Source: Comamonas sp. SCN 65-56
GTDB taxonomy: Bacteria; Pseudomonadota; Gammaproteobacteria; Burkholderiales; Burkholderiaceae_C
Length of the DNA: 64,000 nucleotides
NCBI RefSeq assembly: GCF_001724135.1
Contig: NZ_MEDS01000018.1
Coordinates: 44,666 to 108,665 of the forward strand
Direction: 5' to 3'
Positions 23,059 to 32,840 of the stretch are shown here, in pieces (positions within the stretch are counted from its first letter, which is position 1; each line of letters begins with the position of its first letter). A program made the position numbers and the translations under genes. The notes beneath the pieces were generated by a model. The model saw only the letters and a list, made by a program, of their open reading frames with translations. It did not search any database and was not told the DNA's origin.

Positions 23059-24702
23059 TCAAAGCCCCGGCAGCTTGTAATCCTTGAGCTGTTCGCGCAG
23101 CTTGCTCTTCTGCATCTTGCCGGTGGCGCCCAGCGGGATCGCCTCGACGAACACCACGTCGTCCGGAATCTGCCACTTGGCGATCTTGCCTTCGTAGAAG
23201 GCGATGAGCTCGTCGCGCGTCACCTGCGCATCGGGCTTCTTGACCACGGCGATGATGGGGCGCTCGTCCCACTTGGGGTGCGGCATGCCCACGCAGGCCG
23301 CCATCGCCACCGCGGGGTGCGCCATCGCGACGTTCTCGATGTCGATCGAGCTGATCCACTCGCCGCCGGACTTGATCACGTCCTTGCTGCGGTCGGTGAT
23401 CTGCATGAAGCCATCGGCATCGATGGTGGCCACGTCGCCCGTGGGGAACCAGCCGCGGCCCTGCGCGTCCTTGACCAGCGGGCTGCCCTCCATCTTGAAG
23501 TAGTGGTCCATGATCCACGGCCCGCGCACCAGCAGGTCGCCATAGGTCTTGCCGTCCCAGGGCTGGTCCTCGCCGTTGTCGCCCACGATCTTCATGTCCA
23601 CGCCAAAGATCGCGCGGCCCTGCTTGGTACGGATGTGCAGCTGCTCGGCCGCGGGCAGATGCAGCTGCTTGTTCTTGAGCGTGCAGACCGTGCCCAGCGG
23701 GCTGGTCTCCGTCATGCCCCAGGCGTGCAGCACGTCCACGCCGTATTGCTCGCGGAAGGTGTCGATCATCGCCGGCGGGCAGGCCGAGCCGCCGATGACG
23801 GTGCGCGTGAGCGTGCTGAACCTGAGCTTGTTGGCGCCCAGGTGCCCCAGCAGCATCTGCCAGATGGTGGGCACGCCGGCCGCCATCGTCACCTGCTCGG
23901 ACTCCATCAGCTCGTAGATCGATTTGCCATCCATCGCCGGGCCGGGGAAGACCACCTTGCAGCCGGTGAGCGCCGCGCCATACGGCAGGCCCCAGGCGTT
24001 GACGTGGAACATCGGCACCACCGGCATCATCGAATCGCGCGCCGACAGGTTCAAGGCATCGGGCAGCGCGCCGCCGTAGGCGTGCAGCACGGTCGAGCGG
24101 TGGCTGTAGAGCGCGCCCTTGGGGTCGCCCGTGGTGCCGCTGGTGTAGCACAGGCCGGCGGCGGTGTTCTCGTCCAGCTGCGGCCAGGCGTATTGGTCGG
24201 ACTGCCCGGCAATCCAGGCCTCGTAGCTCAGCAGGCCCGGAATGCCGCTGTCCGCGGGCAGCTTGTCGGCGTCGCACAGCAGCACCCAGGTCTTCACCGT
24301 CGGGCACTTGGCATGCACCGCCTGCACCAGCGGCAGGAAGGTGGCGTCGAAACACACCACCTTGTCCTCGGCATGGTTCACGATCCACACCAGCTGCGTG
24401 GGGTGCAGGCGCGGGTTGAGCGTGTGCATCACGCGCCCGGAACCCGCCACGCCGAAGTACAGCTCCATGTGGCGGTAGCCATTCCACGCGATGGACGCAA
24501 TGCGGTCGCCCTGCTGCGTGCCGCTGGCCTCCAGCGCATTGGCCAACTGCTTCGAGCGCCTGGCCAGATCGGCATAGGTATAGCGGTGAATGTCGCCCTC
24601 GACGCGGCGCGAGACGATCTCGCCGTCGCTATGGTGTCGCGCCGCGAAATCCATCAGCATCGACGTCAAAAGGGGTTGGTTCTGCATCTGTCCCAGCAGC
24701 AT
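23059..24702 (-). CDS. Fatty-acid / carboxylate CoA ligase (AMP-forming)
   Basis: A 547-residue adenylate-forming enzyme with P-loop [26 protein letters not shown] and the hinge region [17 protein letters not shown]; the catalytic lysine of the C-terminal domain lies in [13 protein letters not shown]. It fits medium/long-chain acyl-CoA ligases. The ATG at 24702 follows GGAGACACC. It is the first gene of a six-gene same-strand run with the Liv-type importer. I infer that the imported compound is a carboxylic acid activated on entry. It could instead be unrelated in function. Confidence 0.9.
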   Translation of the reverse strand: MLLGQMQNQPLLTSMLMDFAARHHSDGEIVSRRVEGDIHRYTYADLARRSKQLANALEASGTQQGDRIASIAWNGYRHMELYFGVAGSGRVMHTLNPRLHPTQLVWIVNHAEDKVVCFDATFLPLVQAVHAKCPTVKTWVLLCDADKLPADSGIPGLLSYEAWIAGQSDQYAWPQLDENTAAGLCYTSGTTGDPKGALYSHRSTVLHAYGGALPDALNLSARDSMMPVVPMFHVNAWGLPYGAALTGCKVVFPGPAMDGKSIYELMESEQVTMAAGVPTIWQMLLGHLGANKLRFSTLTRTVIGGSACPPAMIDTFREQYGVDVLHAWGMTETSPLGTVCTLKNKQLHLPAAEQLHIRTKQGRAIFGVDMKIVGDNGEDQPWDGKTYGDLLVRGPWIMDHYFKMEGSPLVKDAQGRGWFPTGDVATIDADGFMQITDRSKDVIKSGGEWISSIDIENVAMAHPAVAMAACVGMPHPKWDERPIIAVVKKPDAQVTRDELIAFYEGKIAKWQIPDDVVFVEAIPLGATGKMQKSKLREQLKDYKLPGL

Positions 24703-24865
24703 GGTGTCTCCTTGCAGGTTTGTTGGGTGAAATAAACGACGCAATGGTAGCGCCGCCTCCGCGGGCCTGGGGCGCGCGAGCGCCGCTGTGGCGCTGCCGT
24801 GGTGTCACCCACCGGACATGATTCCGCAGCCTGCGCCACAGGGCATGCTGAAGGACAATGCCGCC

Positions 24866-26356
24866 ATGTCCAGCACCATGGCAACTCCTGCCCGCCCGAG
24901 TGACACCAACGCCGTCCTGCAATGGCAAGAAGGCTTTGCGGCGCTGGGCGAAGCCTTCTTCACGCGCCTTGCGCCCACGCCGCTGCAAGACCCGCATTGG
25001 GTCGCGGCCGACCCTGACGTGGCCGCGCTGCTGGGCCTGTCGCCCGAATGGATGGGCAGCGAAGCGGCGCTGGCCGTCTTCAGCGGCAATGCGCTGCTGC
25101 CGGGCAGCACGCCGCTGGCCAGCGTGTACAGCGGGCATCAATTCGGCACCTGGGCAGGGCAGCTCGGCGATGGGCGCGCACTGCTGCTGGGTGAAACAGC
25201 GCTGGGCCAGGAGATCCAGCTCAAGGGCAGCGGGCGCACGCCCTATTCGCGCGGCGCCGATGGCCGCGCAGTGCTGCGCTCGTCCATCCGCGAATACCTG
25301 GCCGGCATTGCGCTGCACGGGCTCGGGGTGCCGACCACGCGCGCGCTGGCGCTGATCGGCTCGCCCACGCCCGTACGGCGTGAAGAAATCGAAACCGCCG
25401 CCGTCGTCACGCGCGTAGCGCCCAGCTTCATCCGCTTCGGCCACTTCGAGCACTTCGCCGCGCGCGGTCAGATCGAAGACCTGCGCCGGCTGGCCGACTA
25501 CGTCATTGCGCGCTACTACCCCGAATGCCGCGACGCCGAAGGCTTTGGCGGCAACGCCCATGCCGCGCTGCTGCATGCCGTGAGCGAACGCACGGCGCGT
25601 CTCATCGCCCAATGGCAGGCCGTGGGCTTCATGCACGGCGTGATGAACACCGACAACATGAGCATCCTCGGGCTGACGCTCGACTACGGCCCATTCCAGT
25701 TCATGGACGCTTTTGGGCCGCAGCACATCTGCAACCACACGGACCGCTACGGCCGTTATGCGTTTGACCAGCAGCCCGCCGTCGCGCACTGGAACCTGCG
25801 CTGCCTGGCACAGGCGCTGGTGCCGCTGATTGGCGACATCGAAAGCGCGCAGGCGGCGCTGGACGGCTATGCCGATACCTTCACGGCGCAGTACCTAGTC
25901 TGCATGCGCGCCAAGCTCGGCTTGCGCCAGCCGCGCGAAGGCGACGAGGCGCTGCTCGCCGACCTGCTGCGGCTGATGGCGCAAGACGCGGTGGACTACC
26001 CGCTGTTCTGGCGCCGCCTGTCGCTGATGGTGGCCACCGGCCACCACGCGCCGGTGCTCGCTCTGTTCAAGGAACGCGATGCGTTCCAGCACTGGATGCT
26101 CTCTTATCAGAAGCTGCTTGCGCAGGACAGCCGTGCGCTGCAGGCCGATTTGATGCTGCAATCCAACCCGAAATTCGTGCTGCGCAACCACCTCGCCGAA
26201 CAGGCGATACGTGCGGCGAAACTTGGCGACTTCCAGCCACTCCAAACCTTGCAAACGCTGCTGGCGCGTCCATTTGACGAGCATCCGCAGCACGATGCCT
26301 GGGCCGGACCGCCGCCCGCCTGGGCTTCCTCTCTTGTACTGAGCTGTTCCTCATGA
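24866..26356 (+). CDS. selO: Protein adenylyltransferase SelO (YdiU family)
   Basis: A 496-residue pseudokinase-fold enzyme that transfers AMP to protein side chains and is linked to redox stress. Landmarks are [38 protein letters not shown], and [19 protein letters not shown], which carries the metal-binding Asn and Asp. The 24866 ATG has AAGGA upstream. It overlaps msrB by four bases (ATGA), which fits a joint role in oxidative stress. E. coli SelO has a C-terminal Cys-x-x-Sec/Cys; here the end reads SLVLSCSS, with a single Cys. Confidence 0.93.
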   Translation: MSSTMATPARPSDTNAVLQWQEGFAALGEAFFTRLAPTPLQDPHWVAADPDVAALLGLSPEWMGSEAALAVFSGNALLPGSTPLASVYSGHQFGTWAGQLGDGRALLLGETALGQEIQLKGSGRTPYSRGADGRAVLRSSIREYLAGIALHGLGVPTTRALALIGSPTPVRREEIETAAVVTRVAPSFIRFGHFEHFAARGQIEDLRRLADYVIARYYPECRDAEGFGGNAHAALLHAVSERTARLIAQWQAVGFMHGVMNTDNMSILGLTLDYGPFQFMDAFGPQHICNHTDRYGRYAFDQQPAVAHWNLRCLAQALVPLIGDIESAQAALDGYADTFTAQYLVCMRAKLGLRQPREGDEALLADLLRLMAQDAVDYPLFWRRLSLMVATGHHAPVLALFKERDAFQHWMLSYQKLLAQDSRALQADLMLQSNPKFVLRNHLAEQAIRAAKLGDFQPLQTLQTLLARPFDEHPQHDAWAGPPPAWASSLVLSCSS

Positions 26357-26760
26357 CCTATCCCATCCAGAAATCCGAAGACGAATGGCGCACCGAACTG
26401 GCCGCCAAGCAGGCCGAGCCGGGCGCCTTTCAGATCACGCGCCATGCCGCGACCGAGCGGCCGTTCTCGGGCAAGTACGAGCGTCACTGGGCCGACGGCA
26501 GCTACCACTGCATCTGCTGCGGCGCCAAGCTGTTCGAAGCCGGCACCAAATTCGACGCCGGCTGCGGCTGGCCCAGTTTTTCCGAAGCCATCCCGGGCAG
26601 CATCCGCGAGACGGTGGACCGCAGCCACGGCATGCTGCGCACCGAGACCACCTGCGCCCAATGCGGCGCCCACCTGGGCCATGTGTTCAACGACGGGCCA
26701 GCCCCCACCGGCCTGCGCTATTGCATGAATTCCGCCTCGCTGGACTTCGAGCCGCGATAA
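26353..26760 (+). CDS. msrB: Peptide-methionine (R)-S-oxide reductase
   Basis: A 135-residue MsrB that repairs the R form of methionine sulfoxide. Zinc cysteines occur as CICC (Cys53, Cys56) and CAQC (Cys101, Cys104). The catalytic residue is Cys124 in [13 protein letters not shown]. No signal peptide is seen, so it is cytoplasmic. It overlaps selO by four bases and precedes yciB by 11 bases. Confidence 0.95.
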   Translation: MTYPIQKSEDEWRTELAAKQAEPGAFQITRHAATERPFSGKYERHWADGSYHCICCGAKLFEAGTKFDAGCGWPSFSEAIPGSIRETVDRSHGMLRTETTCAQCGAHLGHVFNDGPAPTGLRYCMNSASLDFEPR

Positions 26761-26771
26761 TCCAGCCCGCC

Positions 26772-27329
26772 ATGCGCCTGCTGCTCGACTTCATCCCCAT
26801 ACTTCTGTTCTTCGCTGCCTACAAGTGGCACGGCATCTACGTCGGCACGGCCGTGCTGATGGCCACTACAGTGGTGCAGATGGCCATCGTCTGGTGGCTG
26901 GACAAGAAACTCAGCACCATGCACAAGGCCACGCTGGTGCTGATCCTGCTCTTTGGCACCCTGACCCTGGTGCTGCAGGACGAACGCTTCATCAAATGGA
27001 AACCTACCGTGCTCTACGCCGCCATGGCGCTGGCGCTGGCGATTGCGCTGTGGGTCTACCACAAGAATTTTCTCAAGATCATGCTGGGCAGCCAGATCGC
27101 CCTGCCGCCGCAGATCTGGCAGCAGCTCTCGATCGCCTGGATAGGCTACTGCCTGTTCATGGCGGTGATCAACGGCTACGTCGCAGCGTACTTCTCCACC
27201 GACGCCTGGATGGACTTCAAGCTCTGGGGCTATGTCTTTCCCGTCGCCTTCATCATTGGTCAAGGCCTGTACATCGCACGCCATATGGTTGAAGCGCCCG
27301 AGGCGGCGCCACCGGGAGCCTCGAAATGA
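26772..27329 (+). CDS. yciB: Septation / intracellular septation protein A, YciB family
   Basis: A 185-residue inner-membrane protein with about five or six hydrophobic segments. [18 protein letters not shown] and [20 protein letters not shown] are family hallmarks. Members (also named IspZ) influence cell envelope and septum formation. The ATG at 26772 begins the conserved N-terminus. It overlaps the bolA-like gene by four bases, an order often seen with bolA and a parvulin. Confidence 0.93.
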   Translation: MRLLLDFIPILLFFAAYKWHGIYVGTAVLMATTVVQMAIVWWLDKKLSTMHKATLVLILLFGTLTLVLQDERFIKWKPTVLYAAMALALAIALWVYHKNFLKIMLGSQIALPPQIWQQLSIAWIGYCLFMAVINGYVAAYFSTDAWMDFKLWGYVFPVAFIIGQGLYIARHMVEAPEAAPPGASK

Positions 27330-27616
27330 GCCAACCCCCTGCACCCCCCACCGGCAACGCGGTGACCGCCGAAGCCATGGACGCCGCGCTGCGGCAATCG
27401 CTGGCGCCCAGCCAACTGGAGGTGCTGGACGAAAGCTGGCAGCACAAAGGCCATGCAGGCGCCAATGGCACCGGCTTTGGCACTCATTTTCGCGTGCGCA
27501 TCGCGGCGCCGCAGCTTGTCGGTCTGCGCCGCGTGGCACAGCACCGGCTTGTGTATGATGCGCTGCGCCCCTTCATCGACCAAGGCGCCCACGCGATCGC
27601 CATTGAAGTTCTCTGA
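27326..27616 (+). CDS. BolA family protein
   Basis: A 96-residue protein with the BolA fold: [18 protein letters not shown], then THFRVRI and the helix [20 protein letters not shown]. The HKGH and late His positions fit residues used for shared [2Fe-2S] binding with monothiol glutaredoxins. It is coupled to yciB by a four-base overlap and is followed by the parvulin gene. Confidence 0.9.
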   Translation: MSQPPAPPTGNAVTAEAMDAALRQSLAPSQLEVLDESWQHKGHAGANGTGFGTHFRVRIAAPQLVGLRRVAQHRLVYDALRPFIDQGAHAIAIEVL

Positions 27617-27678
27617 TCCGTCCCTATCTCCCAGCGGCCGCGCCGCTTTCCCTCCTTTTCCCTCCTCGCATCATTTCC

Positions 27679-28464
27679 ATGCACAACAAGCTCCTGTCCG
27701 GCCTGCTGGCCGTTGCTCTCGTTGGCGCCACGGCACTGCCCGCGGCTGCCCAGAACCTCGCCGTCGTCAATGGCAAGGCGGTTCCCACGGCCCGTGCCGA
27801 TCAGCTGCAAAAGCAAATCGAGCACTCCGGGCGCCCGATCACGCCTGAACTGAAGAACCAGATCAAGGAAGAAGTCATTGCGCGTGAGGTCTTCATGCAG
27901 GAAGCCCAGAAGCGTGGCCTGCAGAACAGCCAGGACTTCAAGGACCAGATGGAGCTGGCGCGCCAAGCGCTGCTGATCCGCGAGCTGTTCGCCGATTACC
28001 AGAAGAAGAACCCGGTGTCGGATGCCGATGTCAAGGCCGAGTACGACAAGTTCGCCGCCGCCAGCGCCGGCAAGGAGTACGAGGCCAGCCACATCCTGGT
28101 CGAGAAGGAAGACCAGGCCAAGGACATCATCGCGCAGCTGAATAAGGGCGCGAAGTTTGAAGACATCGCCAAGAAGGAATCCAAGGACCCTGGCTCCGGC
28201 GCCAAGGGCGGTGACCTGGGCTGGGCCAACCCGAGCAGCTACGTGCCCGAGTTCACCGAAGCCATGATCAAGCTCGAAAAGGGCAAGATCACGCAGGAGC
28301 CGGTCAAGAGCCAGTTCGGCTGGCACATCATCCGCCTGAACGACATCCGCGACGCACAACTGCCCAAGCTCGACGACGTGAAGGCCCAGATCCGCCAGCA
28401 GCTCGAACAGCAAAAGCTGGCGCAATTCCAGCAGGAACTGCGCTCCAAGGCCAAGGTGGAGTAA
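27679..28464 (+). CDS. Periplasmic peptidyl-prolyl cis-trans isomerase, parvulin type
   Basis: A 261-residue protein with a clear signal peptide (cleavage after LPAAAQ, near residue 25), a SurA-N-like helical part and a PpiC/parvulin domain (residues about 130-225: EASHILVEKEDQAK, SGAKGGDLGWANPSSYVPEF, SQFGWHIIRL). It should assist folding of exported proteins. A strong hairpin terminator follows 20 bases after the stop, ending the msrB-yciB-bolA run. Confidence 0.93.
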   Translation: MHNKLLSGLLAVALVGATALPAAAQNLAVVNGKAVPTARADQLQKQIEHSGRPITPELKNQIKEEVIAREVFMQEAQKRGLQNSQDFKDQMELARQALLIRELFADYQKKNPVSDADVKAEYDKFAAASAGKEYEASHILVEKEDQAKDIIAQLNKGAKFEDIAKKESKDPGSGAKGGDLGWANPSSYVPEFTEAMIKLEKGKITQEPVKSQFGWHIIRLNDIRDAQLPKLDDVKAQIRQQLEQQKLAQFQQELRSKAKVE

Positions 28465-28484
28465 GCCTCTTGCGCTCTCACCCG

Positions 28485-28512
28485 AAAACGCGGCTTCAGG
28501 CCGCGTTTTTCA
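28485..28512 (+). terminator. Intrinsic terminator after the parvulin gene
   Basis: Stem AACGCGGC, loop TTCAG, stem GCCGCGTT, then a T run, 20 bases after the stop codon. Confidence 0.88.
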
Positions 28513-28639
28513 TTGCACCATGGTGCTCGGGTACCTGTGGCGCCTTCCCGCCCAACAGAGATTGACAGCAAGAATCGGAGTGCTTGCGACCGAAGTCCTG
28601 CGTATTCTGACCACGTTGGATGAGCACAGGACATCTGCC

Positions 28640-29701
28640 ATGACTACGACCATTGCTTACGAGACCGACGAGGAACGCTGGGCGGCCGTGCAGGCACGCG
28701 ATGCCGCGGCCGATGGCCGATTCGTCTACGCCGTGCGCACCACGGGCGTGTACTGCCAGCCGAGTTCGACGGCGCGGCTGCCCAAACGCGAGAACGTGGA
28801 GTTCTTCGATACGACTGAAGCTGCCGAAGCGGCAGGCTACCGTGGCAGTCGGCGTGCCCACGGCGACCAAACCAGTGCCGCTGCCGAGCGCGCCGCCTTG
28901 GTGGCTCGGGCCTGCCGCATGATCGAAACGTCGGAAGTACCGCCTCAGCTCGATGCACTGGCAGCCGCGGCGGGCATGAGCCCGTTCCATTTTCATCGCC
29001 TGTTCAAGGCCGAGACCGGCTTGACGCCCAAGGCTTACAGCTCGGCCCACCGTGCCCGCAAGCTGCGCGAGGCGTTGGGCAGCCAGGCCTGCATCACCGA
29101 TGCCATTTATGGCGCTGGCTTCAACTCCAACAGCCGGTTCTACGAAGCTGCGGACGACCTGCTGGGCATGCGTGCGCGCGAATACCGGGCAGGCGGCGCT
29201 GGCGCGGTCATCCGCTTTGCGGTGGGCCTGTGTTCGCTGGGTTCCATTCTGGTAGCGCAGAGCCAGCGCGGCATCTGCGCGATCCTGTTGGGCGATGACC
29301 CCGACCGGCTGGTGCGCGACCTGCAAGACCAGTTTCCCAAGGCCGGGCTCATTGGCTGCGACGGCGCATTCGAGCAGTTGATCGCCCAGGTGGTGGGCTT
29401 CATCGAAGTGCCCTCGATGGGGCTGCATCTGCCGCTGGACGTGCGGGGCACGGCCTTCCAGGAGCGTGTCTGGCGCGTATTGCGCGAGATCCCGCCGGGA
29501 ATCACGGCGAGCTACGCGGACATCGCCGCCCGCATCGGCTCGCCCAAGGCAGTGCGCGCCGTGGCGCAAGCCTGTGCCATGAACCACATTGCCGTGGCCA
29601 TTCCTTGCCATCGGGTCGTGCGACGCGATGGGGATATTTCCGGCTACCGCTGGGGCGTGGATCGCAAGCGTGAACTGCTGCGCCGCGAAGCGCAGGCTTG
29701 A
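28640..29701 (+). CDS. ada: Ada-type regulator / O6-methylguanine-DNA methyltransferase with degraded zinc site
   Basis: A 353-residue Ada. The N-terminal domain aligns fully with E. coli Ada but keeps only Cys39 (equivalent of acceptor Cys38). The other zinc ligands are changed: Ser43, Ser70 and Ala73 stand where Cys42, Cys69 and Cys72 are expected (VYCQPSSTA, YRGSRRAHGD). An AraC-type helix-turn-helix follows (LAAAAGMSPFHFHRLFK). The C-terminal methyltransferase domain is intact, with acceptor Cys323 in AIPCHRVVR. DNA repair of O6-methylguanine should work; phosphotriester sensing may not. The ATG at 28640 starts the conserved part. Confidence 0.93.
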   Translation: MTTTIAYETDEERWAAVQARDAAADGRFVYAVRTTGVYCQPSSTARLPKRENVEFFDTTEAAEAAGYRGSRRAHGDQTSAAAERAALVARACRMIETSEVPPQLDALAAAAGMSPFHFHRLFKAETGLTPKAYSSAHRARKLREALGSQACITDAIYGAGFNSNSRFYEAADDLLGMRAREYRAGGAGAVIRFAVGLCSLGSILVAQSQRGICAILLGDDPDRLVRDLQDQFPKAGLIGCDGAFEQLIAQVVGFIEVPSMGLHLPLDVRGTAFQERVWRVLREIPPGITASYADIAARIGSPKAVRAVAQACAMNHIAVAIPCHRVVRRDGDISGYRWGVDRKRELLRREAQA

Positions 29702-29747
29702 GCTGGCGCTGCAATGGCTGCGATCCACACCACCCAACGAAGGTTTT

Positions 29748-30521
29748 TCACGGGCGCCACCACCAACCCAGCGCAATGAGCGCTCCCATCATCACCGGCT
29801 GGTGCAGCATGTACCACAGCAGGCTGTGCCGCCCGAGCAGCGTCAGCGCCCTGCCTGCACCGCCCAGCTCCAGCGCCAGCCAGCCGGTGCGGTGCACCAG
29901 CAGCCACTGGCCGCTCGCCATGCCCCACCAGACCACGCCCATCCAGGGAAACAGTGGCACATAGTCCTCGGTGAAGGGCTTGTGCGTGATCCAGCCGATC
30001 CAGTTCAGCGCCTTGCCGTTGAAGCTCTGCGCCCACGCCGCCAGCGGCCCTGCCAGCACACCCTGCGCCACCCAGGGCGAGGCCAGCGCCAGGGCGCCCG
30101 CCAGCCACAGCCAGCGTCCCCAACCGGTTGTCAGGCGTGCGATCAGCCACATCAGCGCAATCCCGTGCAGCACGCCGAAATAGATGAAGCTGTGCGGGAA
30201 CATCGCAAACGAACCCGCTGAAACCAGCAGCGCGCACACCGCGATCTGCGCCCAGCGCCGCCCGAACCGGCGCCAGCCGACGCCCTGGCTGGCGGCAATC
30301 GCCTGCCCCAGGCCGACGCACAGCAGGAACAGGCTGACGATGGCCGTGCGCTGCAGGGTCCAGACCGGGGAAGCCTTGAAATCCTGCGTCCAATAGCCAA
30401 AGTGGCTCAGATCAAAGCCGAAGTGGTAGAGCGTCATCCACACCAGCGCCACGCCACGCAGCAGGTCCGGCGCGCCATAACGCAGCCCCTGCCCCGGTTG
30501 AATCGGCTCTGCGCCCTGCAT
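29748..30521 (-). CDS. DUF1624 / heparan-glucosaminide N-acetyltransferase-like membrane protein
   Basis: A 257-residue protein with about seven hydrophobic segments. PDLLRGVALVWMTLYHFGFD and FGRHSLLWYMLHQP-like sequence near the end (LLGRHSLLWYMLHQP) match the DUF1624 / YeiB acyltransferase-like group. The ATG at 30521 has AGGAGCAG upstream. It is divergent from the NAD(P)HX repair gene. The biological substrate is unknown. Confidence 0.8.
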   Translation of the reverse strand: MQGAEPIQPGQGLRYGAPDLLRGVALVWMTLYHFGFDLSHFGYWTQDFKASPVWTLQRTAIVSLFLLCVGLGQAIAASQGVGWRRFGRRWAQIAVCALLVSAGSFAMFPHSFIYFGVLHGIALMWLIARLTTGWGRWLWLAGALALASPWVAQGVLAGPLAAWAQSFNGKALNWIGWITHKPFTEDYVPLFPWMGVVWWGMASGQWLLVHRTGWLALELGGAGRALTLLGRHSLLWYMLHQPVMMGALIALGWWWRP

Positions 30522-30634
30522 CGTGTCTGCTCCTGTGGCGCGCCCGCCCTGGTGCAGGCGCTGTCCGGGCATGAATGTACCGAAGACCTCTGCACTGCGG
30601 CAGCCGCGCGGCCGGCCCCGCGACAATGCAGGCC

Positions 30635-32149
30635 ATGCAACGCATCTCCAGCCAGCAGCCGCACGCGCTGCACGACACCATCGCCACCCGCCGCCTGGAA
30701 GCGGCCGCCAGCGCCGCCCTGGCGCCCCACGCGCTGATGCAACGAGCCGGCGCCGCGGTGGCGCGCCTGGCGCTGGCCCTGGCGCCCCACGCACGCTGCC
30801 TCTGGATCGCCTGTGGCAGCGGCAACAACGGCGGCGACGGGTTGGAAGCGGCGGCGCTGCTGCAGGCGGCCGGCCATCCGGTCTGCGTTGGCCTGTTGGC
30901 CGACCCGCAGCAGCTGCCGGCCGACGCGGCCGCCGCCTGGCAGCGCGCCCGCAACGCCGGCGTGCGCTTCATCGACACGGCGCCGCTGCTGGGGCCGCAG
31001 GACCTGTGCATCGACGCATTGCTGGGTCTGGGGTTGAGGGCGCAGCCGCGCGCGCAGACACCCGACCAGCGGTGCGTGCAGTGGCTGGCGCAGATGCACG
31101 CCAGCGCCGCAACGCTGTTGAGCGTCGATCTGCCCTCGGGCCTGCTCGCTGATACCGGCGGCTGGGCGCCGGGGTTTGAAGACAGCCCCCGGGGCGCGGG
31201 CGCGCGCCACACGCTGTCGCTGCTGACCTTGCATCCGGGACTGTTTACCGCCCACGGCCGGGATGCGGCCGGAACGGTCTGGTTCGACCCTCTGGGCGTT
31301 GATGCCAGCGGCGAGCCAGCGGCAGCCCTGCTGAACGGCATGCCCGCGGCCGCAGCGCGGCTGCACGCCGGCCACAAGGGCAGCTATGGCGACGTGGCCG
31401 TGATCGGTGGCGAAGGGCTGGCGGCGCGCGGCATGGGCATGACCGGCGCCGCCCTGCTCGCGGCACTGGCCGCGCTGCACGGCGGCGCGGGGCGCGTGCT
31501 GCTGGCGTTGCTGGACGACGGCGCCACCACCGCGCTGGCGTCCAGCCCCGAGCTGATGCTGCGCCGCCTGGAGGCGATCGACCTTGCGCAGGCCAGCGTG
31601 GTTTGCGGCTGTGGCGGCGGCGCGGCCGTGGCCGCGGCACTGCCGCGGGTGCTGACGCAGGCCCATCGCCTGGTGCTGGATGCCGATGCGCTCAATGCCA
31701 TTGCGGCCGACGCTGCCCTGCAGAACTTGCTGACGGCGCGCGCACAGCGCAGTGCCTGCACCACGGTGATCACGCCCCATCCGCTGGAGGCCGCGCGCCT
31801 GCTTGCCAGCACCGCCGCCGCCGTGCAGGCCGACCGCCTGGGGGCCGCCAACGCCCTGGCCCGGCGCTTCGGCTGCACCGTGGTGCTCAAGGGCTCGGGC
31901 AGCATCGTGGCGGCGCCCGGGCAGACACCGCGTATCAACTCCACCGGCAATGCCCGGCTGGCTACCGCCGGCACCGGGGATGTGCTCGCCGGTCTCATCG
32001 GCGCGCGCCTGGCCGCAGCGCCGGCAGGTACGGACCAGGCACTGCACGCCGCCGCCAGCGCCTGCTGGCGACACGGCGCGCTGGCCGATGCCTGGCCCGC
32101 AGGCCAGGCCTTGACCGCCAGCGCCCTGGCCCGCACCCTGCAGCCTTGA
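30635..32149 (+). CDS. nnrD: Bifunctional NAD(P)H-hydrate epimerase / ADP-dependent dehydratase
   Basis: A 504-residue fusion that repairs hydrated NADH and NADPH. The N-terminal YjeF_N epimerase has CGSGNNGGDGLEAA (residues about 55-70) and VDLPSGLLADTG. The C-terminal ribokinase-fold dehydratase shows HKGSYGDVAVIGG, VLDADALNAIA, LKGSGSIVAAPG and the ADP-site motif ATAGTGDVLAGLIG. The ATG at 30635 matches family N-termini; another ATG lies nine bases upstream. A small GGGGA/TCCCC hairpin follows the stop (32154-32166). Confidence 0.93.
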   Translation: MQRISSQQPHALHDTIATRRLEAAASAALAPHALMQRAGAAVARLALALAPHARCLWIACGSGNNGGDGLEAAALLQAAGHPVCVGLLADPQQLPADAAAAWQRARNAGVRFIDTAPLLGPQDLCIDALLGLGLRAQPRAQTPDQRCVQWLAQMHASAATLLSVDLPSGLLADTGGWAPGFEDSPRGAGARHTLSLLTLHPGLFTAHGRDAAGTVWFDPLGVDASGEPAAALLNGMPAAAARLHAGHKGSYGDVAVIGGEGLAARGMGMTGAALLAALAALHGGAGRVLLALLDDGATTALASSPELMLRRLEAIDLAQASVVCGCGGGAAVAAALPRVLTQAHRLVLDADALNAIAADAALQNLLTARAQRSACTTVITPHPLEAARLLASTAAAVQADRLGAANALARRFGCTVVLKGSGSIVAAPGQTPRINSTGNARLATAGTGDVLAGLIGARLAAAPAGTDQALHAAASACWRHGALADAWPAGQALTASALARTLQP

Positions 32150-32183
32150 GCACGGGGAACGTCCCCACGCCAGCCCGCCGCAG

Positions 32184-32840
32184 TCATTGCGCGACGGCAG
32201 CACCCGAGGATTGCACCAGCCGGATGCGCCGCGCCAGCGCATCGGCCAGCGCCGCATCGCCGGTGGCACGTGCCCGCTGCTCGCGCAGCAGCAGCCAGGC
32301 CAGCAGCGGACGGCGCCAGCCCTGGGCCGAGGCGGTTTGCGTCGCCAGCACCAGGGTTTCGGGCGTGGCCCGCCCCGCCCGCAACGCCGCGCCCGCGGCC
32401 ACCAGGCGCGAGAGAGGGTCCGCCACCTGCGCCACGGCGGCCACGTCGAGCGCCGGCGCACGCTGGGCCTGCGGCAGCAGCGGCACGCGCGCAGCATCCA
32501 GATGCCCGGCAAGGTAATCGGCATAGGCTGCCGCCTCAGCCCCCGCATCCTGGCGCAGCGCATCAAAGCCGGTGCAGGGCTGCTCCTGCAGGCTGGCCAC
32601 CTGGGCGGCGCAGCGCAACAACTCCACGCGCGCGGCGAGCGCCGGCTGACCGGTGCGCGCGACGTCGGCGCGCACGCGCGCCCATTCGACATCGGCCACC
32701 CTGGCGTCACCAGAAAGATAGGCCTGCAGCGCCCGGTCCGTGCCGCCACGGGCGTCGAGCTGCCAGGACGGCACCGGCGGGGCATTGCCGCACGCCGCCA
32801 GCAGCAGCGCCAGCCATGGGAGGATGCAAAAACGCTTCAC
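32184..32840 (-). CDS. Predicted lipoprotein, third gene of an MCE transport operon
   Basis: A 218-residue protein of unknown function. The GTG start at 32840 overlaps the preceding stop codon (GTGA), typical of coupled genes. The N-terminus KRFCILPWLALLLAAC is a lipoprotein signal with the acylated Cys17. The mature part is helical and Ala/Arg-rich (QLDARGGTDRALQAYLSGD, RVELLRCAA). It does not resemble the PqiC/DUF330 lipoproteins that often partner MCE proteins. Its place suggests it is an outer-membrane or periplasmic part of the same system. Confidence 0.7.
   Translation of the reverse strand: MKRFCILPWLALLLAACGNAPPVPSWQLDARGGTDRALQAYLSGDARVADVEWARVRADVARTGQPALAARVELLRCAAQVASLQEQPCTGFDALRQDAGAEAAAYADYLAGHLDAARVPLLPQAQRAPALDVAAVAQVADPLSRLVAAGAALRAGRATPETLVLATQTASAQGWRRPLLAWLLLREQRARATGDAALADALARRIRLVQSSGAAVAQ

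Noticed and set aside
28640..29701. A frameshift explaining the missing cysteines in Ada
   Set aside because: Residues on both sides of each lost cysteine stay aligned with E. coli Ada in one frame, so substitutions rather than a frameshift account for it.
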